Shown here: in pieces, positions 22,111 to 36,129 of the stretch | Position numbering within the stretch: the stretch's first letter is position 1 | Layout of the letters: every line of letters begins with the position of its first letter | Assembly (NCBI GenBank): GCA_963575745.1 | Contig: CAUYUJ010011226.1 | Span: 171,006-235,005 of the forward strand | DNA length: 64,000 nucleotides | Reading direction: 5' to 3' | Source of the DNA: Prorocentrum cordatum | Taxonomy: Eukaryota; Sar; Dinophyceae; Prorocentrales; Prorocentraceae | Program-made: the position numbers and the translations under genes | The notes under the pieces: model-generated | Database searches by the model: none | What the model saw: only the letters and a program-made list of their open reading frames with translations | What the model was told of the DNA's origin: nothing

Positions 22111-24099
22111 CTTGGAGAACTATATAGACCTGGTGAACTGAGAGAGAGAGGTGGACTCAGACTCACAATGCTTAGCTTCTTCTTTTCCGCACGGGGGAGG
22201 CGGGGTTTGGAACGGCAATTGGCGATATGGCCGCGGATACCTGGGCTGCGGGGGGGACGGCAGAGCTGGCGTGGGAGAGGAGGGTGATGTGGACCTTCCT
22301 CGGACTGATGCCATCGACTCGGGCGCCGCCATGGTCAAACGCCACGAACCTTGAGAGAATCTGTTGCCGCCGAGAAATCTACGAAGGCGGAGCGGGCTGA
22401 GGTGCCCACTGAAGCGGTACCGAGGTCCAGGCTCGCTCGCGCCGTAGCCTGTTCTCCCCGCCGCCTCCACCAGCGAGGCACGTTGCGGACATGTGAGGTG
22501 TGCATGCAGCTTGCCCCGTTCTCGAGCACTCTGGAGCTGCGCGTGAGCCCCCGTAGCCCTGCTCCTCCTGCTCCGTTCGAACCTCTCGTTGCCCGACCTT
22601 CTCCAAGGTTGGGCTTCATTTTTTGGCGAGTAATGACCCCTCACCCCTCACCAGTCCCACACGCTCGGACGTGTCGATGCGTTCTTCCTGAGTTTCTGCC
22701 ACACATTCAATCAACTTGCGACGACTGACGCTCGCCATCTTATTCCCGAATGTCGCTCGCCGAGCCAGAACGGCGTGGAACATCTCGCTCGGCCGGCCAA
22801 GGGCCTGTGCCCTCGGCGTGAGGGCCCCCATCGGCGGTCAAGCTGGCGGTGCGCGCAAGTGACGAGACTCAGGCCGCCCGACAGTCGAGGCTGCCTCGCA
22901 ATGGCGACGCTGTCTCATCTAGTGAGCCTGGCGTTGCCGCTCGCTCTGCTGCGGATGCGCTTCAGGAGTCGTGACACCTCGCTCCCCAAACTCGTCCAAG
23001 TTGAACCAGGGTAAGGTCATTGTGGTTAGCGTGGTGTCCATTGACGCGCGCAAATCTGTCAGGGGAGCGGGGCTTAAACGTTCCCCTCCCTGGTGAACCC
23101 AATTATGTCAATCTCCGCCCTGGTCGCGTGACCGATGCGAATGCTAGCCACATTTATTTCCGCCTGGGCCCTGCACAGCTTTCATCTTCAAGCTGAGGGG
23201 CCGCAATGGCCAACAACACCGTTGCTCTGCTTGGATCCAGTTTGAATCCTCTGCCTCCGCCTCCTCTTCCTCCTCCTCCTCCTCCTCCTCCTTTTCCTTT
23301 TTTCCCATCACGACCCTGGAGGCTCCCTGACGGGACTGCACCCCCCCCCACAATTAGAAACCTCCTGGGCAACCAAACACGTGTATTCCACAAGCGAGGC
23401 CGTCGCCGGGCCTTCGCAAGGACGTCGTATTTGGTTAACGACATGTAGCACTGCCTGTCGGAGTAGCGGGCCGACTCCTCCTGCACAGGGAACACATTCC
23501 TCGCGCAATCTTCGTGCATGCCATGCAGTGCGATGCTACTCCGCGCTATGATGTTGCAGTGCTATGGTAGGCCATCCTAGTGCCAATGCTGATGGTAGGC
23601 GATGGGCAGTTATGCTATACGATGCTTGCCTTCGCAAGGTCATGCTGTATTGTGCTATTCGGTGGTCAGCTACACCATGCTGCGTCGTACCATGTTAGGC
23701 AACACTCTCCGATATCCTACTACGCACTGCGATGCTGTTCAGAGTGCCACTATGCTGCTATGCCATGATCGGCCAGGCGGCAGTATGACATGTATTGCTA
23801 TGCGGTGCTTTGCATTGCATGGCACCTGGTTGCGTTGTACGTCATTTTGTCGCATTGCAAGCGTTTGCCTGCAACACGAAGAATACAACATGTTGGGCCG
23901 TGCGAGCTTGTGTGTGTGTGTGTGCGTGTGCGTGTGTATGTGTGCGTGTATGTACGTGTATGCGTTGCGCTTAGGCTTAGGCTAATGCCGTTAGGCCTTA
24001 CGACTGGTAGAGCTTGTGTAGTGTTTATGTCTCATGGCGTCCTGCTCGAGGACGTCGTTTCGCATCCCGAATTCAAGCAACGTCCAAAGATAATTGTTA
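22111..24099. other. Unassigned interval with microsatellites
   Basis: Contains a (TCC)n run at 23265-23292, a degenerate ATGCTATGC/GCTATGC zone at 23530-23830 and a (GT)n block at 23910-23965. Open frames up to 174 codons (minus 22120-22644) show no recognisable domain. Confidence 0.45.
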
Positions 24100-25693
24100 A
24101 CGCTGGTCGGTCGAGTGACCGACCCAGTGGCCCGCTGACGCAACATGTCTCTGTGCGTGCGATTTGAAGCGCTGGCCTCGCTGCCACGCTTGTCGCGATC
24201 TGTCCTCGCCCCCCGGTGCGCCTCGGGCGCCCAGACTTGTGCTAGCTCGTCTGTCTCCTTCGCCTCTTCGTCCTCCCTGCCCTCCCACGCGCAGCACGGA
24301 ATGCCGCTGGCGCTTTCCTGTTGCTGTCTGGTCGCTCGCTAGGGTCATCGTTGTGTACGCAGGCCCAACCTAGGATACCCAACTTCGCGATGATCTTCGA
24401 GCCATTGCGCCCTCGCGCCCCCCCCCTCCCGGAGAACGACCGCTCTCCAGTCCAGACCGCGACGCGCGACGCGCGACGATCTTCGCGCCCCCGCGGGCGC
24501 CCCATCAAATCCGTCTGACCTCGGCTGGGCCGGCCGCGCTTTCGGCCGGTGTCCTGGCCAGCTCGACGCCGCCCCGCCTGGCCGGCTCGCGGTGGGCTGG
24601 TCACACGGCGGGGTCATCCTTGTGCCCCACACCTCTCGCCTTGTCCCGCGCCGGGGCTCGTTCTGCCCCCGCTGGCTCGCCTGCGCGGCCTCGGCTTCCC
24701 CCGCTCGGCTCCGTCTCGCTCCTCCCCTCCCCCCGCCGCGCGGTCACAGGTGCTGCACGCGGGGCCGCCCTGCTGCTTGCCTTTGTCTGGTTGCACGGCG
24801 GGTGCTTCCCTCTGTGCCAGGGCATTCCGATGACCTGGTCGGGGGGCCTTCTGGCTTTGTGCCGTTTCGGCGGGAGGCCCCTCTCGGGCGGCTCTCCCCC
24901 ATCGACCTCTCACTCGCACCTGCTTGCCCACAGCGCTTCCTGGCTGCAGGCCTCGCCGCCAAGCTGCCCTCCTCCCTCGGGCTTCTCGCCTCCGGGGCAG
25001 CTGGCTTTTCCACTTCGTTTGGTCATCTTCGCGCCGCCACAGCGTCGGCGGCTTCGCCCCCCGCCGACTCACCGGACTTCCATCTTCGCGAACGGCTGGC
25101 CTGGCCGCTTATTTTCCGCGCTTGTGCGCCCCTCCCCTCGGCTCCGGGGGGCGGCCGCCGTCTCCGCCCGTTTCCGCCGGGCACGGCTGGTGTCGCTGGG
25201 CTTCCTGCAAGTGTCTTTCAGACCCTCCCCGGATAAATCCATGGCTATGTAAGGGGGGGGGGGGGGTCCCGACCCGCTTCCCCCCTGTTCGGTTCGGGCT
25301 TCCCCCCCCCTGTTCTTCTGGTTTCCCGCTGTTTTTTCGGGCCGTTCCCCCCCCTGTTCCCCTCCTCTCCCCCCTCTTGTTCCCCTCCTTTTTTCCCCCC
25401 CCATCTGTCCTCCCCTGTTCCCCCCTCTTCCCCCCCGTGTTCCTCCACCTCCTTCCCCCTCGATTCCCCTGCCAGCTCCCTGCCGACCCCCCCGCGATCC
25501 CTTTCCCCTGGGCCCCTGCAGTCCCTTCTTGCCCCCCGCAGGTGTCCCCTCGTGGCCAGCGCAAGGGGGGCCGCCTGGCAGAAGGTCGACAGGGGGAAGG
25601 AGAGCGAGGGGGGGCGGAGGGGGGAGAAGGAGGAATAATAATAAGAAGAACAGCTCCGAAGAAGACAGGTGGCATCACCACAACAAGTGAAAC
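24100..25693. other. Adenine-poor, pyrimidine-rich interval
   Basis: From about 24160 to 25560 the plus strand is strongly depleted in A. This leaves long overlapping open frames in all three plus-strand phases (for example 24592-25236, 24620-25252, 24924-25748). None has recognisable motifs, and simultaneous openness shows the cause is composition. 25240-25460 is nearly pure C/T/G with runs of G and C. Confidence 0.55.
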
Positions 25694-25789
25694 ATTATCC
25701 CAGTGCGACCCTAATTCGGAGTTGGAACCTCTAGGAAAACAACATTAGTAGGAGCGGTCAACGCCGTCCCCCTCCTTCTCCTCATCGTC

Positions 25790-26700
<911 letters not shown>

Positions 26701-27072
26701 ATCCTGTGCTATGCTTTGCTATGCTATGCTATGCTGCGCAACGCTATGCTGCGCTATGCTATGCTATGCTATGCTATGCTGGGCTGGGCTAGGCTATGCT
26801 GCGCTATGCTATGCTGCGCCATGCTATGCTATGCTATGCTATGATTTTGCTTTGCCTTCGCTTTTGCCTTCACTTTTGCCTTTGCTTTTGCTTTTGCTTG
26901 GCGCCCAGTGAACGCAACTGGGGGGGGCCGCGCGTTTGCTTTTACCTTTGCTGTTGCTTGTGCTTGGCTCCCAAGGGGCTGGGGGAACCGCCCGGGGCGG
27001 TTTCCACTGCCCGGCCCTTTAAGCCAAGAGAGTAAGAACCCTTCTAGGCAGGGCCTGGGTAGGGAACAAACA

Positions 27073-27764
27073 GCAAAACTATGGCGGGGGCGCGGTGGGC
27101 GTTCCTAGCCTGGCCCCCTTGGCCTTGAGGCGCTCCAGCAGCGCCGACGTGCGCTGCTCGTGCTCTGGCGCCTGGGGCCCCGCCTCCGCTACCTGGGGGG
27201 CCGAGGGCGCCGACGCCTGATGGGCGCGGGTGACAGCGCGAACCTGCTGCCTGGCGGCGACGCTCACACTGGCCTGAGAGAAGGGAAGAACGTAATCGAG
27301 GACGGAGCGGGGGCGGGGGTTCGAGCCGAGGCCCTTGCAGAAAGCTTGGAGGATCTCGATCCCCTTCTTTGTGGGGGGGAGGCAGACTTTGCCCAGCTTG
27401 GCTCCGCGGCCCTGGGGCCACCCCCAAACATTTGACACGCAACAACTATTGGGCCATGCTCCGAGCGGGGGCTCCAGGGATCTGACAGCCGCCTCCAACA
27501 ACCGACCCCTGGACTGCGAGAACCTGGCGGCCCTTGGAGCCCCCGAGGAGTTTGACCAAGAAAGGCGGGGCGCCGTTGCAGCCATCCATCGGCGGCGACT
27601 CCCCAGGGGCTGCCACAATCAGACAATGCTTGCGCTGGAGGCCCATGGCCGACGCGCCCCAATCGTGGAATCTCGAGCAACGCCAAACCTGGGGGCGCCT
27701 GCTTCGCGGAGGTCTGGTCCACATCCGTTCATTCTGAAAACATGGCAACGCAGCGGCAACCAAT
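27073..27764. other. Unassigned interval between composite unit and LINE fragment
   Basis: Both strands carry long overlapping open frames (for example minus 27079-27618, plus 27335-27910) without recognisable motifs. It may contain the diverged 3' end of the minus-strand LINE, but I cannot show this. Confidence 0.3.
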
Positions 27765-28921
27765 TTAACAAGATTGGTTGCCCGAGATTGAGCAATCTCG
27801 ACGTCCTCCAAAAAACTTGGGGTCAGGGCTTATATGCATTTGAAGCGCCAGCTTGGCATGGGCATCTGCAGCCTTGTTGGCTTGCGCAAATCTGTGCTCA
27901 TCACCAGTGAGAACCGCAATCGCCTCATCAGTGCAATGGGCCTCCGCGCGCCTGGTGAAGGTTGTATTAGAAGTCCCTTCCAGAGACTTCGCGAACCTCC
28001 GAGCTGCTGCATATGTGTTCGAGGACCTGATGTGATCCTCGATGGCTTTGTCCATGAGTGACCACAGCTCAACAATCGAGTCCGATATGCGTCTCCCAAT
28101 CTGATACCTGCCCAGCCAACGTATGGGGTATAGGCCAGGTGCTCCGCGAACGCAGGGGCCTGGGGGAGGGGGCCAGCCACGGGCCCGCGGAGAACGGCCA
28201 AGACGTCATCGCTCTCAGGCCGCAGCAACGTTATGGCCCAAGCAGCCCTCCGAAGACGCCTCAGTGGCTGCTTAGTGCAGGATCCATCCGCGGCTAACTC
28301 CATGAGACCATGCTCCCCCGGAAGCTGCCCCACCTGCTCGGGGGACTGAGGGATCTCTTCGCCATTCCCCCCAAGAACAAGACAATCGGACGACGCGCGC
28401 GGGGGGGGGGCCTCGACAGGATCATGGGCGAAGATCCCTCGGCAGAAAATTAAATCATCACTATCTCGACCTGCGTCCAGGAAGGCCCGGGATAAGTCAG
28501 CAGCCTCCCTGGCTTCTCTGACTTCAGGGAGATCACAAGAATCGAGACGGCGCTTCAATGTGTCGACCTGCCCGCGAGGGCATCGTCCTGAGGTCTGGTA
28601 GCCAGCGAGACGCGCTCTTTCTTCTGTCCACGGAGCGTCGCGGGCGCAACATCTGATGACAAGGAACTGCTGATAGCGTGTCATCTTTTTGCTGCGCCCC
28701 GAACATATCGGGTCACGGATGAGGTCGAAGGTGGCGCAGTACTTGCGCTCGAAACCAAGCTTGCGTGCCGACACTTTTCCATGCTGATGCTGGGGCCCTG
28801 CCTCGAGCAAATCAAAAGTAAGGCCGGCGTGGGCTGGCCGACGTTGACCTCGAGCCCGTGGTGGTCCACCCGCAGAAGAGGCTGCCGGGCGTCCCAGCCA
28901 GCGCGAGGAGCTGCGAGACAC
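27765..28921 (-). pseudogene. LINE C-terminal fragment: zinc finger plus RNase H-like domain
   Basis: The minus frame from 28921 has a Cys-rich linker typical of the end of dinoflagellate LINE ORF2 (GYQTSGRCPRGQVDTLKRRL, SCDLPEVREAREAADLSRAF). An RNase H-like strand follows (LMELAADGSCTKQPLRRLRR, AAWAITLLRPESDDVLAVLR), the first acidic residue being in ADGSC. The second half is in another frame (28055-27765), where NKAADAHAKLALQMH supplies the usual last helix. The domain would remove RNA after first-strand synthesis. The frameshift between the halves and the absence of an RT upstream on this strand mark a truncated, dead piece. Its relation to the plus-strand LINE RT at 20431 is only at family level. 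Confidence 0.6.
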
Positions 28922-29243
28922 GCTCTCGCGAGGGGCCCTTTGCTATCGTGCCATCACTTGGGGTTGGAAGCGTTGGGCTCCGTCCACAGTCGGCAGAGTT
29001 CAGGAGTGGAGACCAGCGCGCGATCGGCATTAGACTGAGACAACCAAATCTTCCGACACCACTGCAACGCGGGGGGAATTCTTTCAGGCGGGTGCTTACA
29101 TAAAGAAATCTTTCACGGGGCGCTCTCTGGGCAAACAATTCTGATCTGTTCAGTTGTGCGTTTATGTGTTTTTGTTCATCTGGCGAATTGCTGAGCGAAT
29201 GCGAATTTGAAATAATTTGCCGCTCGGCCGTCGGATGGGCATC

Positions 29244-29244
<1 letters not shown>

Positions 29245-29282
<38 letters not shown>
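29245..29282. repeat. Homopolymer T38
   Basis: Thirty-eight consecutive T, followed by TTCTTC triplets to about 29330. On the minus strand this is an A38 tract, but it lies upstream of, not behind, the minus-strand LINE fragment, so it is not that element's tail. Confidence 0.95.
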
Positions 29283-29283
<1 letters not shown>

Positions 29284-30458
29284 TTGGTTTCCTTCTTGTT
29301 TTTTCTCTTCTTCTTCTTCTTCTTCTTCCCTGGTCTAGCTAAACTGGGACACCCATGACACGACGCAGTGGACGACCCACAACGCACATGACCCTGCATA
29401 TTGTGATCAACGTGTTGAGTCACGGAATGCGCGACCAGTCCTTGACAGCGCTTGCAGCGCCAGATCTCACGCAAAGCCGACGCAAGCCATCTGCGAACAT
29501 TGCTGGCGCTGGGACGTCGCGAAGCGCGACATACGAACAACAAAATAACGTGTCGTCGGCGATGTTCGCCAACTTATCGATGCAGGGGCCGTGCGCAGTA
29601 CTCGAGCAAAAGGTGCGCGTCTGTTGTGCGCCAGACATGCCCTCGCACGCAAAACAAGGATCCAAGGGCGCGGCGAGCATTTCAGATTCTCCAGCGTGCG
29701 TCGCTGCTGAAACCGACACACGCGCATCAACCATTGTTTTGGCCCTCGAGGCCCAATCGCTGACGAAGGAGCGCAGCCCTTGTGTCACTTTCTACATTGC
29801 TACTCCACAGTCTGGCACTACAGCTCTGCAGTCGAAGTCCGAATGCTTTGTCGTCGGAGCGAGAGCGGGCACAGAGAAGACAACCCTCTTGCGGTCGTCT
29901 AGGAGAACTTTGCGCCCCGCGGGTGCTGTAGTTTTTTTTTTTTTTTTTGGGGGGGGGCTTGCATGTTGCGCCCAATGGGAAAATTCGGCGGCAATCGGCC
30001 CGCCTGCTTCTTTACCGCTGTACATCATAAGGGAAATATTACGGCTCACATGGCGTGTGCTGCATTTTCTCTGCTCGCTGATTCGCTTCCTTACATCGAC
30101 TGATTGGGGCAGGCTGTCGGTCCACCGCGGCTCCAGGGCGGAGGCGTCATGCGCCGCGTCGCCTGCGGCCCCGACGCCGCCGCTCCCCCCGTCGCAGATC
30201 TCCTCGACAGAGTCGGCTAGCAACGTCAAGGGGCCCTGCGTCGAAACGGCCGAGGGGCCCATAATAAGATGAAGGAGTAGCAGCAGCAGCGCTCATAGGA
30301 GGAGAAGAGCGGGGGGCAAGGGAAATGGGGGGGCGGGGGAGGGGGAAGGGGAAGGGGGGCCGGGGGGGGGGGGGACATCGCTGTGTAGATTGGGCCCCAA
30401 GACCCTAATTTGTCGCGCCCCCTGGCCAGCAAGATGGTGGCAGCAAAATGCTGCCACC

Positions 30459-30500
<42 letters not shown>

Positions 30501-30669
30501 CGTGCGTGCGTGCGTGCGTGTGTGTGTGTGTTTGTCAAATTAATGTGAAGATTGTTGTCGCGATCTTCGAAGTCGGGGACAGGGCAGGGGGGGGGGTCGG
30601 TGACATGAGGCTGCTCGAAAGGCTCACGCCGCCCCGCCGATGGCATTGCATACGGCGTGCAAGAGACCG
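29283..30669. other. Unassigned interval with homopolymers and (TG)n
   Basis: A T18-G9 junction lies at 29931-29957, a long G-rich stretch at 30310-30374 and (TG)n/(CGTG)n at 30462-30532. A plus-strand open frame of 305 codons (29355-30272) crosses the homopolymer and has no recognisable domain. Confidence 0.5.
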
Positions 30670-32417
30670 TCAAAACACGTCAAAATCAAAGAAACCGTTT
30701 CGAAACGCATGATGCAGTGTTTTGGTTTTGTGATGCCGGTCCTCTGCAGCTTGCGCTGGATCTGCTGCCGCTGCTGCCGCCGTCGCCTCGGACACCTTGC
30801 CGTCGACGCAGGGCTCGGACAACGCGGCCGCCGTGTCCTTGCCGCAAGTAGTGGAAGGCCCCTGCTCGCCGACGGGGTCGTTCACCTCGGCGTCGACGTC
30901 GTCGCCAAGCAGGTCCAGCTGGGGGCCCGCCTCGATTGCCGGCTTGCTTGGCTTTGAAGCTGACGACTTAGTTGGCCGCCACTCCTCCAGTATGCCCAGA
31001 CGGGGTCTGGTCGACTGAGACGCAGTCTTGAGTAACCGACCAGGCGTAGTATGGAAGCTCAAAGCTCCTCATATCATTCAGTGCTGCTGATAAGCTTACT
31101 GAGTCCACGTGTGCGATTGGCCCTGAACCTCCGCGCGCTTCCCAGGCGCCAGCTGTTCGCGCCGAAGCGCGACTTGGCTCCGAAGTTGCGTCGGGCACCT
31201 CCCCGTCTCTGCAGCTGTGGCCAGCTGGGAGCTGAACAGGCGCTTGAGCTTCACTGCTGTAATCTCCAACTTCTCGTCTGGCATGCCCAGGGGCTCCGTC
31301 GCAATTCCCCCCCGAACCGAGCAATCGACGTTGGGGCCCCGCTTGGCCGAGCCAAGTGGCCTCAGCGGGTGCAACCGAACCAACGACCTCATGATCCTCC
31401 TGTCGAAGTCGGCGTAGTGCTGCATGGTCAGGAGGTGGGTCGATACTGCGAGAACGCGTCGGAGCTGTGGATGGCAGCGTCCGAGCTCCAGAGCCCAAGC
31501 AGTAGACCACGTAAGTTTGTCAAGCGCATCCAATGCACGGCCGCCTTGATACCGCGCGATCTTTGCAATGTTCGAAAGGTTCCGAGTCTCGCCGTCGATC
31601 AACGCGGGGCCCTCAAGTTCCACCAACCACTTGTAGAAGTCATGTAGAGGCTCCCTCGCGCGATGCACTATTGCCGTGATGGTCGGCACGAAGAATGCGT
31701 CCCTGATGGCGAGGGCTGCGTCCGTCCGCCATCTGCCCGTCTTCTTTGAGTGCGCTTGCGCGCTCGCAATCGAAAGCTCTGCAGCGCCATCGGCCCCAGT
31801 CGTGGTCTCGATCGCGGCTGGCATGCTCTTCGGCGCGACCGCGACGTCAAGCGTGGCTTGCAGCTGCTCGCGGGGCGCCTGCAACGCGCGGGCCTCGCCA
31901 TCTCCCGCAGGGCCCCAGCGACCGCTCAGGGCCCGAGGAGGCAGGCGCTTTCAGCGCGTAGCAGCGCTTTGCGTGCCAAACTTATCTGCCCACTGGCCCC
32001 TGACCTTCTTCCCGCGGCCCCGCCGGCAGGGGGGGGTCCTGGCGAGCGCGCTGAAATGCTTGGTCGGAGCTGCGCCGGCATTATCTGGATCCCCGTCGCG
32101 AGAAGCCTTGCATGCAACGTCAGATGTGATGGGGCTTTTCTTCGCCAGCAGGTGGTATTGATGGAGGAGGCAAGGCGCGCTGAATGCGAACGCGGTCGCG
32201 TCGTGGGGCACTGCGTCAACGGCGCGTCCTTTGAAAGCGTGCTCGTCGCCGCCGCTATCCGTGCCAGAGGCCACTGCGCGAGTCGCGATGTGATTGGCAT
32301 CCTGCTGCATCTTGCCGCGCCCCGCCACCGACTCCGCAGAGCGCTTCCAATGTGGGCAGCCAATGCTACCCATTTTTTTTGTTTTTGTTTTTTTTTTCTT
32401 CTTCTTCTTATTCTTCT

Positions 32418-32517
<100 letters not shown>

Positions 32518-33642
32518 TTTGCGTCGTACATCGCATGCAGAGCAAGAGCTCCTGAGCCTTCCACCCCGAACAAATCGCAGCGCGAAGTCTTGCAGTCCAT
32601 GGCGTCCACGGTTCCCACCCGAGTCGCCCCCTGCATCACCTCCACGGTAACATATCTCGAAACAGTTTCGCAAATATGGATATTGCATTTGTCGCGTACC
32701 AACGTGTTCGTGGCGTCGCCTCGATGCGCGCGCGTAGCCATGCGAAGGGTCGGCTCAAGCCGCTCAAGACTTGGTTGATGCTCGTCTTGCCCCCCGAACT
32801 CGTCGCGCATTGAGAGCGGCAGCGCCGGCGGCGCGTCGTCCAGCAAGTGCTCTATCATGCTGTGCCAGTCCCGCCGAGCCAGCAACAAGGCTGCGTGCAT
32901 TCGTATTTCCCATCTGCACGCAATCGATCGACGCATGCCCTCCATCACACGGAGGCCGAAGCGTCGAGCTGACACGCCGCACAGTGAAAGTCGCATTGCC
33001 ACGTTGAGCCCACCTTTTGCTGAAAGATGTTTTGCACACCCTTTTTGTTTGAAGATGAGGGAACTGCCCTCCACCTCTTGAGTCTCGTCGCGTCCGCAGT
33101 TGTGCTCTAAGTCCTGTGACGGCGTTTCGTAAACGAACTTCCCTGCGCCGAAAACTGCGAAGGTCGTTCTCCAGCCGAGTGATGTAAGCAACAAGGTTGC
33201 CATGCCTTCCACCGGCTGCTATTGCGGCACTGTCGCCAGCGCCCCCGCCGTTTCCATCGCCATCGTGAAATTCAACGGCAGGACAAGGCGCATCGTCTCC
33301 ATCACGCGGAATTTCCTCGGCGCTGTCAGTCTCGATCACAGACGCTTGCTGGATGCAGGCCAGAACCGAAGACGATCCGTATCTATGGGGGCCGAGATCT
33401 TAAGAACTGCACGCAAACACTCGACAGCGTCCAAAACGTACCACGTGGACTCGTCGTGCCTGAAGGATTTAAGCCGTCTGACACAAACCTTGATGGATGC
33501 GTGCCCGCAGGAGCTGCTTGACTGTGCTATGAGCACGTCTCTCAAACGTGAAAAAACCCAGACTCTGTAATCTGAATGCAGCTCTCGTGCGTCCGACAAT
33601 GGCCTTGGCAAACAGACGAAACAAGTGCTTCTAATGAACAAG

Positions 33643-33664
33643 CTTGAGCCAAAATGGCTACGGA
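33643..33664 (-). other. Dinoflagellate spliced-leader sequence (relic)
   Basis: Read on the minus strand from 33664, the 22 bases match the conserved dinoflagellate trans-spliced leader at every position, with T at the variable first base; the core reads CCGTAGCCATTTTGGCTC. In an SL RNA gene the leader is followed at once by a GT splice donor. Here it is followed by CTTGTTCATTAG, so this is not an SL gene but the joined 5' end of a mature mRNA copied back into DNA. This is the strongest taxonomic marker in the window. Confidence 0.95.
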
Positions 33665-35174
33665 TGTATACCTTTCGTGTAAACTTCGCGTGCTGCTTCT
33701 GAGTACTGCTGCGCGTTATGTTACTGTGTTGCGTTGAGTTGCGTTCATATTTAATTCGCGTTGGATGCATATTGAGATCAGGTCATGTTGGGTTCATATT
33801 AAGCGATAAAAACAAGGGAGAGGAGAAATAAATTCTGACGCCAGTTTTGGAACCGCGGCGAAACCCACTCCCGACTATCGACTTGCACCTCCCCAGGCAT
33901 ACCCTCACGTGCGTCGTGGCCCCATGAGGAGCCTCCTTTGTCCCATCTGCCTTGCGGTACTCACGATTGCATATGGTGGGCTCCTTCGCCAAGGTTTTCT
34001 CTGTCTCGTGGGAGGGGGGGGGGCGCGATGTGTCAGAGTTTACATATTCGCTCGGGGTGGCGACAACAAGGCCTCGGCTGCTCCAGGATGGCCTGCAAAC
34101 GGCTCGAGGTAGTCGACGATGGTCCAAGATAGCTTCCAACATGCTTCCACGAGTCCCGGCGAGGGCCACAAGATGGTTCCAAATGCTCTCGGACCCCTTC
34201 CATCAGGACCCCCGACAAAAACCCAAATCCCTGACACCCCAACAGAAATCAAAAAGATTTGTGTCTTCTCGCCTTTTCGCTTCCGGTGCGCCCCAAAAGG
34301 GCCTCAAGAAACGATTTGAAGGCTTTTGGGGGGGAAACTACATCGGGACCCCCCCCTCCTTCGATCGATGGCCTCCAAGATGGCTTCAGGATGCCCTCCA
34401 GGGCTCCCAAGAGATCCCCAAGGGGGCCCCATGGCCCCAGGAGCGCCCCAAAAGTGTCCCACGAGGGCCCCAAGAGGCGGTTTGCCTCCTCCTCCTCCTC
34501 CTCCCCCTCCTCCTCTTTTTACTTCCGCGGGTCGCACCGCAGGCGTAGACCAATGCAGTAGGGGCCGCTCGCAAGCGGTCGAGTTGTCCGGAGGACGCCT
34601 AGAGCGTGCCGGGGAGGCGTGCTACGCTTAGGACGCGGACGCAGTGGATCGGCGCGCAAGGGCGCTCGCGGGGGCGTTCGGCCCAAAGGCAAAGGGGGGG
34701 CGAACCTGGGGAGTGAGATGGAGGGCGGAACCACGAGTGGGACGAAACCGAAGCGAAGCAGGGGCGAGGGAAGAGGAACCAACTGGCGGGGAAGAGTAAA
34801 GATACTGGAGTAAGGGGGGCAAACAAGAGGGGGGGAGACACAATGCGAGGAAACAGTAACCTCCTTCTCTTCCTCCTCCTCCTTTTCCTCCTCCTGGTCC
34901 TCCTGGTCCTCCTGGTCCTCCTCCTCCCCTCTCCCCCCCTTCGCCTCCCCACGGGCCCCAGGGATGGTCGGAAGAGGCCCTCCAAAACCAAGTCTTGCTC
35001 TCAGAGGCCTTTGTGTGCATCCTGGCGGTCAGCGTTGTTTCACTACACACATGTATATGTATGTGGACATGTATACGTATATATACATGTACACATATCT
35101 ATTCATACACATATACAGATACGTTTGTGTGTATATATGTTGGTATGTTTGGTTGTTTGTATGTACAATTATAC

Positions 35175-35230
<56 letters not shown>

Positions 35231-36129
35231 AAATATGTGTAGATGTGTGTATGTCCCTTTCGACCCTTGCCCCGTCAGCTCTCATGGGCAGAATTTCTGA
35301 ATGGGCTGGTGGGGACATTTTTGTTCGCGAGCGCAAACGGAAGGGCCGCGCGCCGTCCAAAGCTACAGCTAACGAGCAGGAGCCTAACTTACACGAGAGA
35401 GAGAGAGAGAGGGAGGAAAAGAGAGACAACAAGAGAAAACCGGTGGGGATACTTTCGGCAACAGGCTCGCGAGGCGGGTCGAACACCGTCCGAACACTAG
35501 TCGGGCCGCGATTAGGCAGCAGGAACAGAAAAGGCAAGCGAAGCGAGCGAGCGGCTCTCAGAAGGGAACCAGAACCGAAACTTCCAAACCCGGTGGCGTG
35601 GGAAATCCCGGTGGCGACCAGCAAGTAAGCGCAGCCAAAATGGAGCGACGGCGCGACCATAAACACGCATAGGTCGATCGCTCGGTGTGAGTCAGGCAAA
35701 CAGCACCGTCAGACACGAACTAGACCGACAGGCACACCCAGACGACATCCGTGATGTAGGCGACACAAATGCCAAAGCATCGTGTCGGCGCAAGAATGAA
35801 GAGGGGCAACCTCATCAGCGACAAAACTGCAAACGGCAGTACAACCTGTAACAATTGTCGAGAGCGAAGTCCATGCAGGAGAACGTCGGCCAACGAGCGT
35901 ACAGAGCCACATTTGCCGAATCCGAGGTCCAGGTACCGTAAGGTAGGCAATGTAGCAAGAGACCCGCTGAACCTTCTGGGCTGGTGGGGATATTACATAA
36001 CAGCGAAGACTGATAGGTTTCTAGTGGTGTCAAAAGAGAGCATCATGACTCCTCAGGGGGGTCGGGGCGGGACCCGGGGCGGCTGCCGCCGAAGCCGAAA
36101 TCGCTTTGGACATCCTCGCAAAATCGCTC
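33665..36129. other. Unassigned interval with degenerate and simple repeats
   Basis: 33665-33900 is AT-richer. 34060-34480 is a zone of CTCCAAGATGGC/GGGGCCCC words like 4500-5060 and 10150-10640. CTC-rich runs lie at 34484-34520 and 34863-34925. 35040-35240 is TG/TA-rich with a pure (AT)n core at 35179-35222. A GA run lies at 35396-35412. No coding feature is supported; the 140- and 176-codon minus frames over 34628-35050 and 35169-35699 read through these repeats. Confidence 0.5.

Noticed and set aside
24592-25252. Two overlapping ORFs above 200 codons
   Set aside because: Openness comes from lack of A on the plus strand; neither has motifs, and both cannot be coding.
29245-29282. T38 as the poly(A) tail of a minus-strand retrocopy
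   Set aside because: It lies upstream of the minus-strand LINE fragment and below the 3' end of the SL retrocopy by more than 1 kb of unrelated sequence.
33643-33664. SL RNA gene
   Set aside because: No GT donor follows the leader and no SL RNA body or tandem array is present; a retro-inserted mRNA end fits better.
35636-35655. AGCCAAAATGGAGCG as a second spliced-leader copy
   Set aside because: Only the CCAAAATGG core agrees with the leader; the rest differs.
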